Shown: in pieces, positions 48,355-58,054 of the stretch
Numbering within the stretch: the stretch's first letter is position 1
How the letters are laid out: each line of letters opens with the position of its first letter
Source of the DNA: an uncultured Actinomycetes bacterium
Lineage (GTDB): Bacteria; Actinomycetota; Acidimicrobiia; Acidimicrobiales; RAAP-2
DNA: 64,000 bases
Assembly: GCA_903825035.1 (NCBI GenBank)
Contig: CAIJYV010000027.1
Span: 1-64,000 of the forward strand
Direction: 5' to 3'
The notes under the pieces: model-generated
The model's database searches: none
The model's input: the letters and a program-made list of their open reading frames with translations, nothing else
What the model was told of the DNA's origin: nothing
Translations under genes and position numbers: made by a program

Positions 48355-49095
48355 GTGACATTTTCACGTGCTGATGGCCGCCAAGTAAACGAGGCTCGTC
48401 CTCTCTCATTTGTTCGCGACTTCACCGCTATGGCCCCGGGCTCAGTGCTCGTGAGTTTTGGCAACACCAAGGTGCTCTGCACCGCGTCCGTTGAGACCGA
48501 CGTACCTCGCTGGATGAAAGGTACCGGTAAGGGCTGGGTTACGGCCGAATACTCAATGCTGCCTGGCTCGACTCCCGAACGCAACACTCGTGAAGCCGCA
48601 AAGGGCAAGCAATCGGGGCGCACTCAAGAAATCCAACGGCTCATTGGACGGTCGCTTCGATCGGTTACCAATCTAGAAAAGATGCCTGATATCTCAATCA
48701 CCGTTGACTGCGACGTTCTTCAGGCCGATGGTGGCACTCGGACTGCGTCAATCTGCGGGGGATACCTCGCCCTGCACGACGCGCTAACTCGTACCAAGAT
48801 GGCCGGCTTTATTCAAGAGCACCCACTGTCCGATTTGGTGGCAGCAATCTCAGTTGGCATTGTCGACGGGGTGCCAGTTCTCGACCTTCCCTACGAAGAG
48901 GACTCACGCGCCGATACCGACATGAATGTTGTTATGACCGGTGCGGGCGATTTTGTTGAAGTCCAGGGAACTGCTGAAAACGCTGCTTTCAAGCGCGCTG
49001 AACTAGATGCCTTGCTCGACCTCGCGAGTGAGGGCATCGCCAAAATTCACGAAGCGCAGCGAGCGATAATTGCCACGCCGCCCGCTCAGCGCTAA
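48355..49095 (+). CDS. rph: Ribonuclease PH
   Basis: [49 protein letters not shown]. Confidence 0.95.
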   Translation: MTFSRADGRQVNEARPLSFVRDFTAMAPGSVLVSFGNTKVLCTASVETDVPRWMKGTGKGWVTAEYSMLPGSTPERNTREAAKGKQSGRTQEIQRLIGRSLRSVTNLEKMPDISITVDCDVLQADGGTRTASICGGYLALHDALTRTKMAGFIQEHPLSDLVAAISVGIVDGVPVLDLPYEEDSRADTDMNVVMTGAGDFVEVQGTAENAAFKRAELDALLDLASEGIAKIHEAQRAIIATPPAQR

Positions 49096-49676
49096 TGCCT
49101 ACCTTTGTCTTGGCGACTGCGAATCCCCACAAGACGACTGAAATGTCGGCTGTCTTGGCCACCTTGGGAATTGAGGTTCTGCCTCGACCTGAAGGCCTCG
49201 CCGATGTCGATGAGACCGCTGATACCTTGGTCGGAAACGCTCTGTTAAAGGCGCACGCCATCATGCAGGCCAGCGGACACGCTGCAGTAGCTGACGACAC
49301 TGGATTATTCGTTGACGCTCTGAAAGGGGCTCCTGGTGTTTACTCGGCGCGGTACTCGGGTGAGGGCGCCACGGACGAACAGAATGTTGCGAAACTCTTG
49401 GCTGCGTTGGCCGACTCTGCGCCAGAGGATCGAACGGCCACCTTTCGCACAGTCATTGCGGTGGTCTATCCCGACGGTCGAGAGGTTGTCGTTGAAGGAG
49501 TATTGCCAGGTGTAATCACTGATGCACCTCGAGGGGAGTATGGCTTTGGGTACGACCCAGTGTTCTTGCCCGATCTGGCGAACGGACGTACGCTCGCGGA
49601 GATGACGCTAGAGGAAAAGAACGAGCATTCGCACCGAGCTCGTGCCCTTCGTGCTCTCGGCGAGGTCCTGGCGTAG
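49095..49676 (+). CDS. rdgB: XTP/dITP diphosphatase (RdgB/HAM1)
   Basis: VLATANPHKTTEM, VADDTGLFVDALKGAPGVYSARYSGEGAT, GYGFGYDPVF-type motif. Confidence 0.93.
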   Translation: MPTFVLATANPHKTTEMSAVLATLGIEVLPRPEGLADVDETADTLVGNALLKAHAIMQASGHAAVADDTGLFVDALKGAPGVYSARYSGEGATDEQNVAKLLAALADSAPEDRTATFRTVIAVVYPDGREVVVEGVLPGVITDAPRGEYGFGYDPVFLPDLANGRTLAEMTLEEKNEHSHRARALRALGEVLA

Positions 49677-49711
49677 GTCAGATTCAATAAATCATCCTTT
49701 AGGCTGTTTTT

Positions 49712-50362
49712 GTGAACAGCCGCGTCCTGCCAATTTTCCCCCTGGGGTCAGTTGTCTATCCTGGGCAAACCATTGGCCTGTGCATCTTCGAAGATAGGTA
49801 TCGCGAACTGCTGTCGGATGTGCACGAGACCCTGGAATTTGGCACGTATCTAATCAGCGGCCCCAAGGTGGCCGGTCGCCCCTTTCGGCGCAGCCCCGTG
49901 GGGACGATTGTTCAGATAATGGGCTTTCAACCACTCCACGACGGCAAGGCGTTGGTAGCGATTCAAGGTAAGCAGCGTTTCGTGAGTCGTAAGTGGCTCA
50001 AGGATGACCCCTACCCCAAGGCACTAATCGAAGAGACCCCATGTGTCGGCAATTCAGTGGACCAAGAGCTCTTGCACTCAACCTCCTCAGCAGTCAGAGC
50101 TTTGCGAGCGCTGCACAGTGAGGTTCACGTTGAAGACAAGCTAGACAAGAGTTGCCCTATTGAGGGGAGTGACAAGTCATTGGTCTGGCAGTTAGCGGCC
50201 CTAGCCCCATTGTCACTGATGGACCAGTATCGACTGCTCGCCGTGTCCAACCCAAACGACCGGTTACGGTTACTGAGCAAGCTCTGCTCGGATCGTTTTA
50301 GCGATTATCAGCGGCTCATGAATATGAGCGCTCAAGAATCGAAGTGGTCAGCCAACCTTTAG
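49712..50362 (+). CDS. LON peptidase substrate-binding domain protein
   Basis: LPIFPLGSVVYPGQTIGLCIFEDRYRELL. Confidence 0.85.
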   Translation: MNSRVLPIFPLGSVVYPGQTIGLCIFEDRYRELLSDVHETLEFGTYLISGPKVAGRPFRRSPVGTIVQIMGFQPLHDGKALVAIQGKQRFVSRKWLKDDPYPKALIEETPCVGNSVDQELLHSTSSAVRALRALHSEVHVEDKLDKSCPIEGSDKSLVWQLAALAPLSLMDQYRLLAVSNPNDRLRLLSKLCSDRFSDYQRLMNMSAQESKWSANL

Positions 50363-50725
50363 TAGGTCTACAACAAAGATCAAAGTTTCGCCGGGGGCAA
50401 TGACGCCACCAGCACCTTGATCGCCGTAGGCCAAGTGCGCGGGGATGACGAGACGGCGGCGTCCGCCAATCTTCATTCCCTTCACGCCTTGGTCCCAACC
50501 AGAGATAACCCAACCAGCACCAAGCTCGAAGGCAAAGGGCTCGTTGCGATTCCAACTGGAGTCGAACTCTTCGCCCGACATAACGCCCACGCCCACGTAG
50601 TGGACGGTGGCCATCTTGCCGGCAACGGCTTCGTCGCCCTCACCAATGATGAGATCTTCGATAATGAGTTCGCTCGGAGTTTCTCCGAGGTAGGGGTCTA
50701 CTAAAGGCTTTTCTGACATGGTCAA
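50348..50725 (-). CDS. FKBP-type peptidyl-prolyl isomerase
   Basis: ATVHYVGVGVMSGEEFDSSWNRNEPFAFELGAGWVISGWDQGVKGMKIGGRRRLVIPAHLAYG. Confidence 0.93.
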   Translation of the reverse strand: MTMSEKPLVDPYLGETPSELIIEDLIIGEGDEAVAGKMATVHYVGVGVMSGEEFDSSWNRNEPFAFELGAGWVISGWDQGVKGMKIGGRRRLVIPAHLAYGDQGAGGVIAPGETLIFVVDLLKVG

Positions 50726-50728
50726 ACT

Positions 50729-52495
50729 TTAGTAGCGACGCTCGCGCCGACCACTGCCACCACGAGACTCTTCACGGCGGCCTTCGCCACGTGAAAATTC
50801 ACGACGTCCACCACCGTCACGGCTTGCGCCGCCACGACGCTCGCCACCGCCGACAGCGCGCACGTTGCGTGCTTCGCGGCCCTTAGGTCCGGTGGCCTCT
50901 TCGAAGGTGATTCGCTGACCTTGGGTCAGGGTCTTAAAGCCGTCACCCTGGATGGAGGAGAAGTGGATAAAGAGGTCGTCGCCCTTAGAGTCCGAGGCAA
51001 ACCCAAAGCCCTTGGACTCGTTGAAGAATGCCACGACCGCTTCGCCGGCCTTGCCAGGCTTCGAGTCGCCACGAGGGGCAAATCCACGATCTTCACGGGG
51101 TGCACGAGCGGGACGCTCATCACGGTCACGGAAAGAGGGACGCTCAGCGCGCTCGCCACGAGGGGCAAATCCACGATCTTCACGGGGTGCACGAGCGGGA
51201 CGCTCGTCACGGTCACGACGGAAGGGGCGATCTTCTCCCTCTTCGCGGTGGCGGCCGAAGGTGTGCTTCTTTTCGCGACCTTCGCCACGAACAAAGCGGT
51301 CGGCACCCTTGCGAGGAGCTGGTCCACGGTCGTCAGTGCGCTCAGCGGCTTCGGCATCGTCGACGGCACCCAAACGGATAGCGACGGCGTCTTCACGAGG
51401 CTCGATGTTGGGGTTCAAACCTAAGGCCTTCATCATGCGCTTGACCTGACCGATGACGTCATCGCCGACGAGCGAGATGACAACACCAGAAGCACCCGCA
51501 CGTCCGGTACGACCGGAACGGTGGAGGTAGTCGGTGGCCTGTGATGGTGGATCGTAGTGAATGACGACTGGCAGGTCATCGATGTGAATACCACGCGCCG
51601 CAACGTCAGTGGCTACGAGAACTTGGATCTGACCGGACTTAACTGAACGCAAAGCGCGTTCACGCTGGGCCTGGCTGCGGTCACCGTGGAGGGGGACTGC
51701 TGAGAGTCCACGCTCGCCAAGCTGCTTCGCCAAACGGTCAGCACCGTGCTTGGTGCGAGTAAAGACAATGGCCTGGCCGTGCTCTTCGATTACCTCAGCA
51801 CAGAAATTGGGCTTTTGGTCGCGTGGGACGCGCCAGAAGAAGTGGTCAACATCGCTCGGGGCTTCTTCGCCGACCACGTCGTGGGTAATTGCGTCCTTGG
51901 TGAACTCCTTAACGAGCGAGCGAACATCTGGGCCCATGGTCGCAGAGAACAACATGACGTGACGAGTTTCTGCGGTGGCGCGCATAATGCGGCGCACCGA
52001 GGGCATGAATCCCATGTCGGCCATACGGTCGGCCTCGTCAATGGCAATGGTGGTGCACTCGCGAAGGTCAAAGGCACCCTGCTCGAGCATGTCCTCAAGA
52101 CGGCCGGGGCAGGCGACAATGACGTCGACGCCAGCGGCGAGGGCCTTGCGGGCGGTGTGGTAGCTCGTACCACCGTAGATAGCCAAAATTCGACGACCCT
52201 TGTCCTCGGTGAGTTGAGCGAGTTCTTTTTGAACCTGGGCGGCCAACTCGCGAGTGGGGACCAAGATCAAAGCGTGGGGCTTGCGGGGACGAGCGGGCTC
52301 GGTGCGAGCCAAGAGGGGCAGGCCGAAGGCGAGGGTCTTACCCGAGCCGGTGGCAGCCTTTCCGACTACGTCGAGACCCTGGAGGGCATCGGGGATGCAG
52401 ACCTCTTGGATCGGGAAGGCGGTTTCGATACCACGTGACTTAAGACGGGCAACAAAGTGTTCAGGGACGCCGAGTTCGGCAAATGACAGTGACAT
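50729..52495 (-). CDS. DEAD-box RNA helicase with RG-rich linker and C-terminal cold-shock domain
   Basis: DEADRMADMGF, SATMGP, HRSGRTGRAG; C-terminal AVVAFFNESKGFGFASDSKGDDLFIHFSSIQGDGFKTLTQGQRITFE. Confidence 0.92.
   Translation of the reverse strand: MSLSFAELGVPEHFVARLKSRGIETAFPIQEVCIPDALQGLDVVGKAATGSGKTLAFGLPLLARTEPARPRKPHALILVPTRELAAQVQKELAQLTEDKGRRILAIYGGTSYHTARKALAAGVDVIVACPGRLEDMLEQGAFDLRECTTIAIDEADRMADMGFMPSVRRIMRATAETRHVMLFSATMGPDVRSLVKEFTKDAITHDVVGEEAPSDVDHFFWRVPRDQKPNFCAEVIEEHGQAIVFTRTKHGADRLAKQLGERGLSAVPLHGDRSQAQRERALRSVKSGQIQVLVATDVAARGIHIDDLPVVIHYDPPSQATDYLHRSGRTGRAGASGVVISLVGDDVIGQVKRMMKALGLNPNIEPREDAVAIRLGAVDDAEAAERTDDRGPAPRKGADRFVRGEGREKKHTFGRHREEGEDRPFRRDRDERPARAPREDRGFAPRGERAERPSFRDRDERPARAPREDRGFAPRGDSKPGKAGEAVVAFFNESKGFGFASDSKGDDLFIHFSSIQGDGFKTLTQGQRITFEEATGPKGREARNVRAVGGGERRGGASRDGGGRREFSRGEGRREESRGGSGRRERRY
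51066..51218 (-). repeat. 87-bp direct repeat inside helicase gene (two copies, 53-bp identical core)
   Basis: TCGCCACGAGGGGCAAATCCACGATCTTCACGGGGTGCACGAGCGGGACGCTC at 51066 and 51153; encodes DERPARAPREDRGFAPRG. Confidence 0.9.
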
Positions 52496-52625
52496 ATATA
52501 GACTCCTACAAGTTGGTGAGCCCAACTCGCAATGTCTATCGAGAAGGTCTCCACTGCGAATGCAGCGATGTACAGCAGAGGACAAGGTTAGCAGGGCCTT
52601 TTCCAAATAGCAATAAAACTTTTCG

Positions 52626-52704
52626 TGCGGGCGGAGGGACTTGAACCCACACCCCGAAGGACTGGTACCTAAAACCAGCGCGTCTGCCATTTCGCCACGC
52701 CCGC
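52626..52704 (-). tRNA. tRNA-Leu (anticodon TAG)
   Basis: Reverse complement GCGGGCG..CTGGT-TTTAGGT-ACCAG..GGGTTCAAGTCCC..CGCCCGC with long variable arm. Confidence 0.92.
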
Positions 52705-52766
52705 AGGGTTTCTACTCTAGGGGATTAGCAGCACCCTCGTAAGCCGCTCACGGTAGATTGGACGTT

Positions 52767-53354
52767 ATGACTACACAAATGATGGCTGATAACAACGGTG
52801 GCTTCGACCTGACCCAGCGCCTTTTGCGCAACCGAATCGTCTTTCTCGCCAGCCAGGTCGACTCCGAATCGGCCAACCGGGTGTGCGCGGAGCTCCTGCT
52901 CTTGGCCGCCGAAGATCCCGAAAAGGACATCAGCCTCTACATCAACTCACCCGGTGGATCGGTCATTGACGGCCTCGCCATCTATGACACCATGCAGTAC
53001 ATCCAGCCAGATGTTCGCACCATCTGCGTCGGAATGGCCGCTTCGATGGGTCAGTTCTTGCTCTGCTCCGGTGCCAAGGGTAAGCGCTTTGCCCTGCCAC
53101 ACAGTCGAATCTTGATGCACCAACCTTCAATGGGTGGCATGCAGGGCCAGGCCTCGGACATTGCGATTCAGGCCGAACAAATTGTGTACTTGAAGAAAAT
53201 GCTCGCCGAACGTATTGCCTTTCACACCGGCCAGAGCGTCGAGCAAATCGAAAAGGATTCCGACCGCGACCGCTGGTTTACCGCTCAGCAGGCGCTCGAG
53301 TACGGCTTCATTGACGCAGTAATCGAGCACGCTCAGACTCCACAAGGTGCTTAG
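52767..53354 (+). CDS. clpP: ATP-dependent Clp protease proteolytic subunit
   Basis: [43 protein letters not shown]. Confidence 0.95.
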   Translation: MTTQMMADNNGGFDLTQRLLRNRIVFLASQVDSESANRVCAELLLLAAEDPEKDISLYINSPGGSVIDGLAIYDTMQYIQPDVRTICVGMAASMGQFLLCSGAKGKRFALPHSRILMHQPSMGGMQGQASDIAIQAEQIVYLKKMLAERIAFHTGQSVEQIEKDSDRDRWFTAQQALEYGFIDAVIEHAQTPQGA

Positions 53355-54286
53355 TGAGCGAGCTGGCGAGCGCAATTCAAAGGCGCGACCTTAGCGACGC
53401 ACCTGTGCGTACAGTCAGCGCCCGACCCTCGCTCCGTGGTCGCTTAGCGAATCTGTGGGGCCGCCGTGAACTGCTCGGTCAGTTAGTCGTTTCAGACATC
53501 CGAGTTAAATACAAGGGCTCAGCTCTCGGACTCTTCTGGTCCATGCTGGCTCCGGCGATGAACCTCGGTATTTACTATCTCGTGTTTTCGGTGTTTTTAA
53601 AAAATGGTGTACCAAATTTTGTGATTTACCTCTTCTCGGGGTTGATTGTTTGGAACATGTTCTTTAACTCCGTCATTGGCTCGACCACCGTGGTGATTGC
53701 TCGAGCGGGACTAGTCAAAAAGGTGTCCTTTCCTCGCGAGATTTTGGCGCTGTCGACCGTGGGTGCCACCGTGGTCTACTTTTTTGTCCAACTCGCGGTG
53801 CTCACGGTATTTCTCGTGCTTCTAGGCCACCAACCCGCCTGGAGTTACCTGCCGCTGTTGCCGGTGGCCTTTGTCACCTTGTACCTGCTGGCTGCGGGGG
53901 TATCAGTCTTGATGTCGGGAATCACGGTGTACATGCGAGACATGGCGCACCTGATTGAGGTGCTCTTGCAGCTGACCTTCTGGCTGACGCCGGTCGTCTA
54001 TTCCTACGAAAACACCATCGCACCCGCCCTCGCGAGGCATGGGCTTTCGTGGCTCTACTTCGTCAACCCCATGACGCCGATTGTTATGACCTTCCAGCGC
54101 ATCTTCTACGGCGCCACTAACGTCCTTTCGACCAACACCGGTCAGGTGCTGCACGTCTTGCCGCAGTGGTCGTTGGCCCACTTTTGGGTGGTCAACCTCA
54201 TTCTGCTCGGTATCGTAGGCATCTTTTATCTTCTGGTGGAGTATCTCTTTGGACGGCTCGAAGTGAATTTTGAGAGCGAGCTCTAA
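53354..54286 (+). CDS. ABC-2 type polysaccharide export permease (Wzm-like)
   Basis: SDIRVKYKGSALGLFWSMLAPAMNLGIYYLVFSVFLK; YFVNPMTPIVMTFQ. Confidence 0.87.
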   Translation: MSELASAIQRRDLSDAPVRTVSARPSLRGRLANLWGRRELLGQLVVSDIRVKYKGSALGLFWSMLAPAMNLGIYYLVFSVFLKNGVPNFVIYLFSGLIVWNMFFNSVIGSTTVVIARAGLVKKVSFPREILALSTVGATVVYFFVQLAVLTVFLVLLGHQPAWSYLPLLPVAFVTLYLLAAGVSVLMSGITVYMRDMAHLIEVLLQLTFWLTPVVYSYENTIAPALARHGLSWLYFVNPMTPIVMTFQRIFYGATNVLSTNTGQVLHVLPQWSLAHFWVVNLILLGIVGIFYLLVEYLFGRLEVNFESEL

Positions 54287-55434
54287 TGGTCAACACCATC
54301 GAAGTTCAAGGGATCTTCAAGGAGTTCGTCATTCACCACGAACGCCATCAATCACTGAAAGAGCGACTACTGCACCCCGGCAGCGGAACGAGCGAAAAAT
54401 TCCGTGCCCTCGAAAATATCTCTTTCTCGATTGCCGCGGGCGAGACCGTCGGCATCTTGGGACACAACGGGTCAGGAAAGTCCACGCTATTAAAAACAAT
54501 TTGTGGCGTCCTCGCTCCTACGACCGGTGAAATAAAACTGCGCGGGACCCTCGCGGCGCTGCTCGAACTGGGTGCCGGTTTCCAGCCCGAGTTGTCGGGG
54601 CGCGAGAACGTTTATTTATACGGGGCGATGCTGGGGCTCAAGCGCAAAGAGGTCGCAGCGATTTTTGACGAAATCGTGGACTTCTCCGAGATTGGCAAAT
54701 TCATCGACACCCAGGTGAAGTTCTATTCCTCGGGAATGTACGTTCGTTTGGCATTTGCGGTGGCGGTCAATGTTGATCCAGATATTTTGGTAGTCGACGA
54801 AGTGCTGGCGGTAGGCGACGAGCGCTTTCGCGCTAAGTGTATGGACCGCATCATCCGATTCCAACGAGAGGGCCGAACCATTCTGTTGGTGACCCACGAT
54901 GCCGATCAGGTGCGTCGACTCTGTTCGCGGACCATCGTGCTCAATCGCGGCGAATTGGTCTTTGATGGCCCCACTACCGAGGGTCTCAAGGTCTTCCGCG
55001 AACATCTTCACGCGAGCGAGGATTCGACCACCAATTCGGCCAACGAAAACATTGAGATCACCTCAGTCACTACGCCGTCGGGAACCTTCGACGTTCGCAG
55101 TGGCGAGGGAATGCACTTTGACGTGGCTATCTCCTCGGCTAAGGCGTACGCCGGTCACTTCGTGATGGAACTTCACTCTCGCCGCGGCGAGCTGATCTCT
55201 CGCTCCGATGCGATGACCTCACCGGTTCAGTTAAAGCCCGGCTCGAATGTGGTGGGCATTGACATCGCGGCGCTGCCGTTGCTTGACGGAGTGTATGACT
55301 TGAACGTTGGCATTGTTGACGAAATCGGTCAAAACGTACTGGCGTGGAGCGAAAAAGCGGCGACTATTGAAGTCGCCTACGACGGACGCGAGCAGGGCAT
55401 CATCGAGATTGCCCCGAGCATTACCCAGCTCTAA
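54286..55434 (+). CDS. ABC polysaccharide exporter ATP-binding protein with C-terminal extension (Wzt-like)
   Basis: [51 protein letters not shown], ~140 aa beta-rich C-terminal domain. Confidence 0.88.
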   Translation: MVNTIEVQGIFKEFVIHHERHQSLKERLLHPGSGTSEKFRALENISFSIAAGETVGILGHNGSGKSTLLKTICGVLAPTTGEIKLRGTLAALLELGAGFQPELSGRENVYLYGAMLGLKRKEVAAIFDEIVDFSEIGKFIDTQVKFYSSGMYVRLAFAVAVNVDPDILVVDEVLAVGDERFRAKCMDRIIRFQREGRTILLVTHDADQVRRLCSRTIVLNRGELVFDGPTTEGLKVFREHLHASEDSTTNSANENIEITSVTTPSGTFDVRSGEGMHFDVAISSAKAYAGHFVMELHSRRGELISRSDAMTSPVQLKPGSNVVGIDIAALPLLDGVYDLNVGIVDEIGQNVLAWSEKAATIEVAYDGREQGIIEIAPSITQL

Positions 55435-56117
55435 TTCTCCAGTGTGGGGTAGTGGCGCAAGGCGCCGAGCTTACCGAGCTTGCCCAAGTTGAATCCATAG
55501 GTTGAGCCCTTCAACAGGCGTCGGTCACCTCGAGAGTTGCCGTAGGCGTATATGGTCGGCGGCATCGGATAGTTTCTCGACTCGATCCATTCTGACAAGC
55601 GGCGCATTTTTTCACTGCCTCGACAATTCTTGCCAAGGTAGGTGCCGGTGAGCTGGCCTCTCGCATCAACGCCGAGGCGCGTCCCGAGTCCTCCGGTAAT
55701 TCCCAAGTGGTCGCGAATCGCGTCAACGTAGAGTTGTGGCGACGCCGAGACAATGACGACTTCGTGACCTTCGCTGAGGTGCCACTTCACTCGATCCAGC
55801 ACGTAGGGCCGACCTTTTTCAGCGAGGTGTTCGAGCCCAAACTTGACGGATTCTTCTCTCACCGCAGTTTCACTGCGGCCAGCAAGCAAGGAGTGGAAGA
55901 GGCGTTCTTTGGCGCTATCGGCCCACTTGCCCGATCGAATCGCTCCAATAGTGAGTGGGACGACGAGGCGGGTCGCGTGGGCGTAGGTGTGGGCCTTGCC
56001 GGCGATAGCTTCGAGCCAGTGAAAGACGCTGCCCCCATCAGTGATGGTGCCATCAAGGTCAAAGGCGGCCACAACGGGAGTATCCATAGGTGTCTTGTTT
56101 AGCAAAGCCACTGTCAC
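55431..56117 (-). CDS. HAD-IB family hydrolase
   Basis: VAAFDLDGTITDGGS, VIVSASPQLYVDAIRDHLG, YGNSRGDRRLL. Confidence 0.88.
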   Translation of the reverse strand: MTVALLNKTPMDTPVVAAFDLDGTITDGGSVFHWLEAIAGKAHTYAHATRLVVPLTIGAIRSGKWADSAKERLFHSLLAGRSETAVREESVKFGLEHLAEKGRPYVLDRVKWHLSEGHEVVIVSASPQLYVDAIRDHLGITGGLGTRLGVDARGQLTGTYLGKNCRGSEKMRRLSEWIESRNYPMPPTIYAYGNSRGDRRLLKGSTYGFNLGKLGKLGALRHYPTLEN

Positions 56118-56216
56118 GAAGGGGGCATATTTCCTACAAGTTTGGTTGGAAATCCAGGGTGAACTACTAGAATGGTTTTGTAGTCAAAGGACTACTAATT
56201 GTTTAAGGAGCAACGA

Positions 56217-56852
56217 ATGGCAATTCGACTCGGAGATGTGGCCCCGGACTTTACCGCCGAGACCACCGAAGGTACCGTTTCATTTCACGAGTGGTTGGGC
56301 GACGGTTGGGGAATTCTGTTCAGCCACCCTAAGGACTTCACACCAGTCTGCACCACCGAGCTTGGCGGCTTTGCTGCACGGAAGGCTGAGTTCGATAAGC
56401 GCAACACGAAGCTGATCGCCGTTTCAGTCGACGACGTAGAGAGCCACAATCGCTGGAAGAACGACATTGGCGAAACCCAGGGTACGCCACTCAACTTTCC
56501 AATCATTGGTGACGAGACCAAGAAGGTTTCGGATCTGTACGACATGATTCACCCCAACGCTTCAGACACCATGACCGTGCGTTCGGTGTTCGTTGTTGGT
56601 CCCGACAAGAAGGTCAAACTGACTTTGACCTACCCGGCTTCAACTGGTCGCAATGTTGAAGAGGTAATCCGCGTGCTCGACTCGCTGCAGTTGAGCGCCG
56701 CTTTCCCAGTGGCGACCCCACTGAACTGGAAGGATGGCGACGACGTCATCGTGGCCCTGTCGGTCAGCGACGAAGACGCTAAGACCAAGTTCCCTAAGGG
56801 TCTACGCAAGGTGAAGGACTACCTTCGCTTCACGCCTCAGCCCAACAAATAA
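56217..56852 (+). CDS. 1-Cys peroxiredoxin (Prx6 type)
   Basis: LFSHPKDFTPVCTTELGGFA. Confidence 0.92.
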   Translation: MAIRLGDVAPDFTAETTEGTVSFHEWLGDGWGILFSHPKDFTPVCTTELGGFAARKAEFDKRNTKLIAVSVDDVESHNRWKNDIGETQGTPLNFPIIGDETKKVSDLYDMIHPNASDTMTVRSVFVVGPDKKVKLTLTYPASTGRNVEEVIRVLDSLQLSAAFPVATPLNWKDGDDVIVALSVSDEDAKTKFPKGLRKVKDYLRFTPQPNK

Positions 56853-56870
56853 GTCGGGCAGATTAAGAAA

Positions 56871-56899
56871 GCGGCCACCTTCGGGTGGCCGCTTTTTTA
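56871..56899. terminator. Intrinsic terminator
   Basis: GCGGCCACC..GGTGGCCGC followed by TTTTTTATT. Confidence 0.85.
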
Positions 56900-57445
56900 T
56901 TGCTCGGAACCAGCAATGAAAAGGTGCTGGCGGTAGTAGGTCAGTTCGGCAATCGATTCTTTAATGTCATCCATCGCGCGGTGGGTGGTCTCTTTTTCCT
57001 GGGCTCCCGCGAGTGCGGCCGGGTACCAGCGCTTGGCGAGCTCTTTTATGGTTGAGACGTCGACATTGCGGTAGTGGAGGTACGCCTCGAGTTCTGGCAT
57101 GTACTCCTGAAGAAATCGACGATCGGTGCCGATGGAATTTCCACACAGGGGAATCGATCGAGCGTCTTTGACGTGTTCTTTGATAAAGGCCAGGGTTTGG
57201 GTCTGCGCTTGGGCCACGGAGATGGTCGATGCCTGTATCTGGGGGAGGAGTCCAGACTTCGTGTGCATGGCCGTCACGAAGTCCCCCATATGGGAGAGCT
57301 CCTCTGCGCTGGCGTGAATCACCAAATCTGGGCCTTCGGCAATGACTTGAAGCTGATCATCGGTGATCAAGGTCGCAATTTCAACAATGACGTGTTTGTC
57401 CGGTTCGAGCCCGGTCATTTCTAAGTCCATCCATACAAGCATCAT
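56897..57445 (-). CDS. orn: Oligoribonuclease
   Basis: MLVWMDLEMTGLEPDKHVIVEIATLITD; PLCGNSIGTDRRFLQEYMP. Confidence 0.93.
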   Translation of the reverse strand: MMLVWMDLEMTGLEPDKHVIVEIATLITDDQLQVIAEGPDLVIHASAEELSHMGDFVTAMHTKSGLLPQIQASTISVAQAQTQTLAFIKEHVKDARSIPLCGNSIGTDRRFLQEYMPELEAYLHYRNVDVSTIKELAKRWYPAALAGAQEKETTHRAMDDIKESIAELTYYRQHLFIAGSEQ

Positions 57446-57488
57446 CTGAGGTTACTCACCGACCCAGCGCTGTTGGTATCGTTAGCGC

Positions 57489-57923
57489 ATGGATTTACCA
57501 GTCATCGTTCTCCACCCCGCTGCGGTCGTACCCGCCTACGCCACTGAGGGCGATGCCGGAAGCGACCTCGTCTCAGTCGCGGAGGTCACACTACCTAAGG
57601 CGGGAGGACGAGCCCTCGTCCCCACCGGTCTGGCGATTGCTCTTCCCTTTGGCTACGGTGGATTCGTCTTGCCCCGTAGTGGGCTGGCCGCAAAATTCGG
57701 AGTGACGGTTGTGAACGCACCGGGTCTGATTGACTCCGGGTACCGAGGCGAAATCAAGGTAGCGCTGGTTAACACCGACCCCGATACTGACTACACGGTC
57801 AAGGTCGGCGACCGAGTGGCCCAATTAGTCGTGATGCCCGTCGAGCACCTGAATTTCCAAGTAGTCGAAAGCTTGCCAGAATCTGCGCGAGGAGAGGGCG
57901 GATTCGGATCTACCGGCCATTAG
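57489..57923 (+). CDS. dut: dUTP diphosphatase
   Basis: EGDAGSDL, PRSGLAAKFGVTVVNAPGLIDSGYRGEIKV, RGEGGFGSTGH. Confidence 0.93.
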   Translation: MDLPVIVLHPAAVVPAYATEGDAGSDLVSVAEVTLPKAGGRALVPTGLAIALPFGYGGFVLPRSGLAAKFGVTVVNAPGLIDSGYRGEIKVALVNTDPDTDYTVKVGDRVAQLVVMPVEHLNFQVVESLPESARGEGGFGSTGH

Positions 57924-57968
57924 GCCTGTGGTGAGGCCGAATTCTTTCGGCTACACTTGATACACCAC

Positions 57969-58044
57969 GCGGACGTAGCTCAGTTGGTAGAGCGCGACCT
58001 TGCCAAGGTCGAGGTCGCCGGTTCGAGCCCGGTCGTCCGCTCCA
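57969..58044 (+). tRNA. tRNA-Gly (anticodon GCC)
   Basis: GCGGACG acceptor pairs CGTCCGC, anticodon arm CGACC-TTGCCAA-GGTCG, T-loop GGTTCGAGCCC. Confidence 0.94.
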
Positions 58045-58054
58045 GAGTGGCTGT

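Noticed and set aside
51066-51218. Direct repeats resembling a mini CRISPR
   Set aside because: Only two copies, in frame, coding, 87-bp unit inside a helicase gene; no spacers and no cas genes.
50921-51449. Long antisense ORFs (up to 167 aa) over the helicase linker
   Set aside because: They mirror low-complexity RG-rich coding sequence on the other strand; no RBS or recognisable domain.
51746-52438. 230 aa plus-strand ORF antisense to the helicase core
   Set aside because: Opposite strand encodes the clear DEAD-box motifs; antisense frame is a codon-bias artefact.
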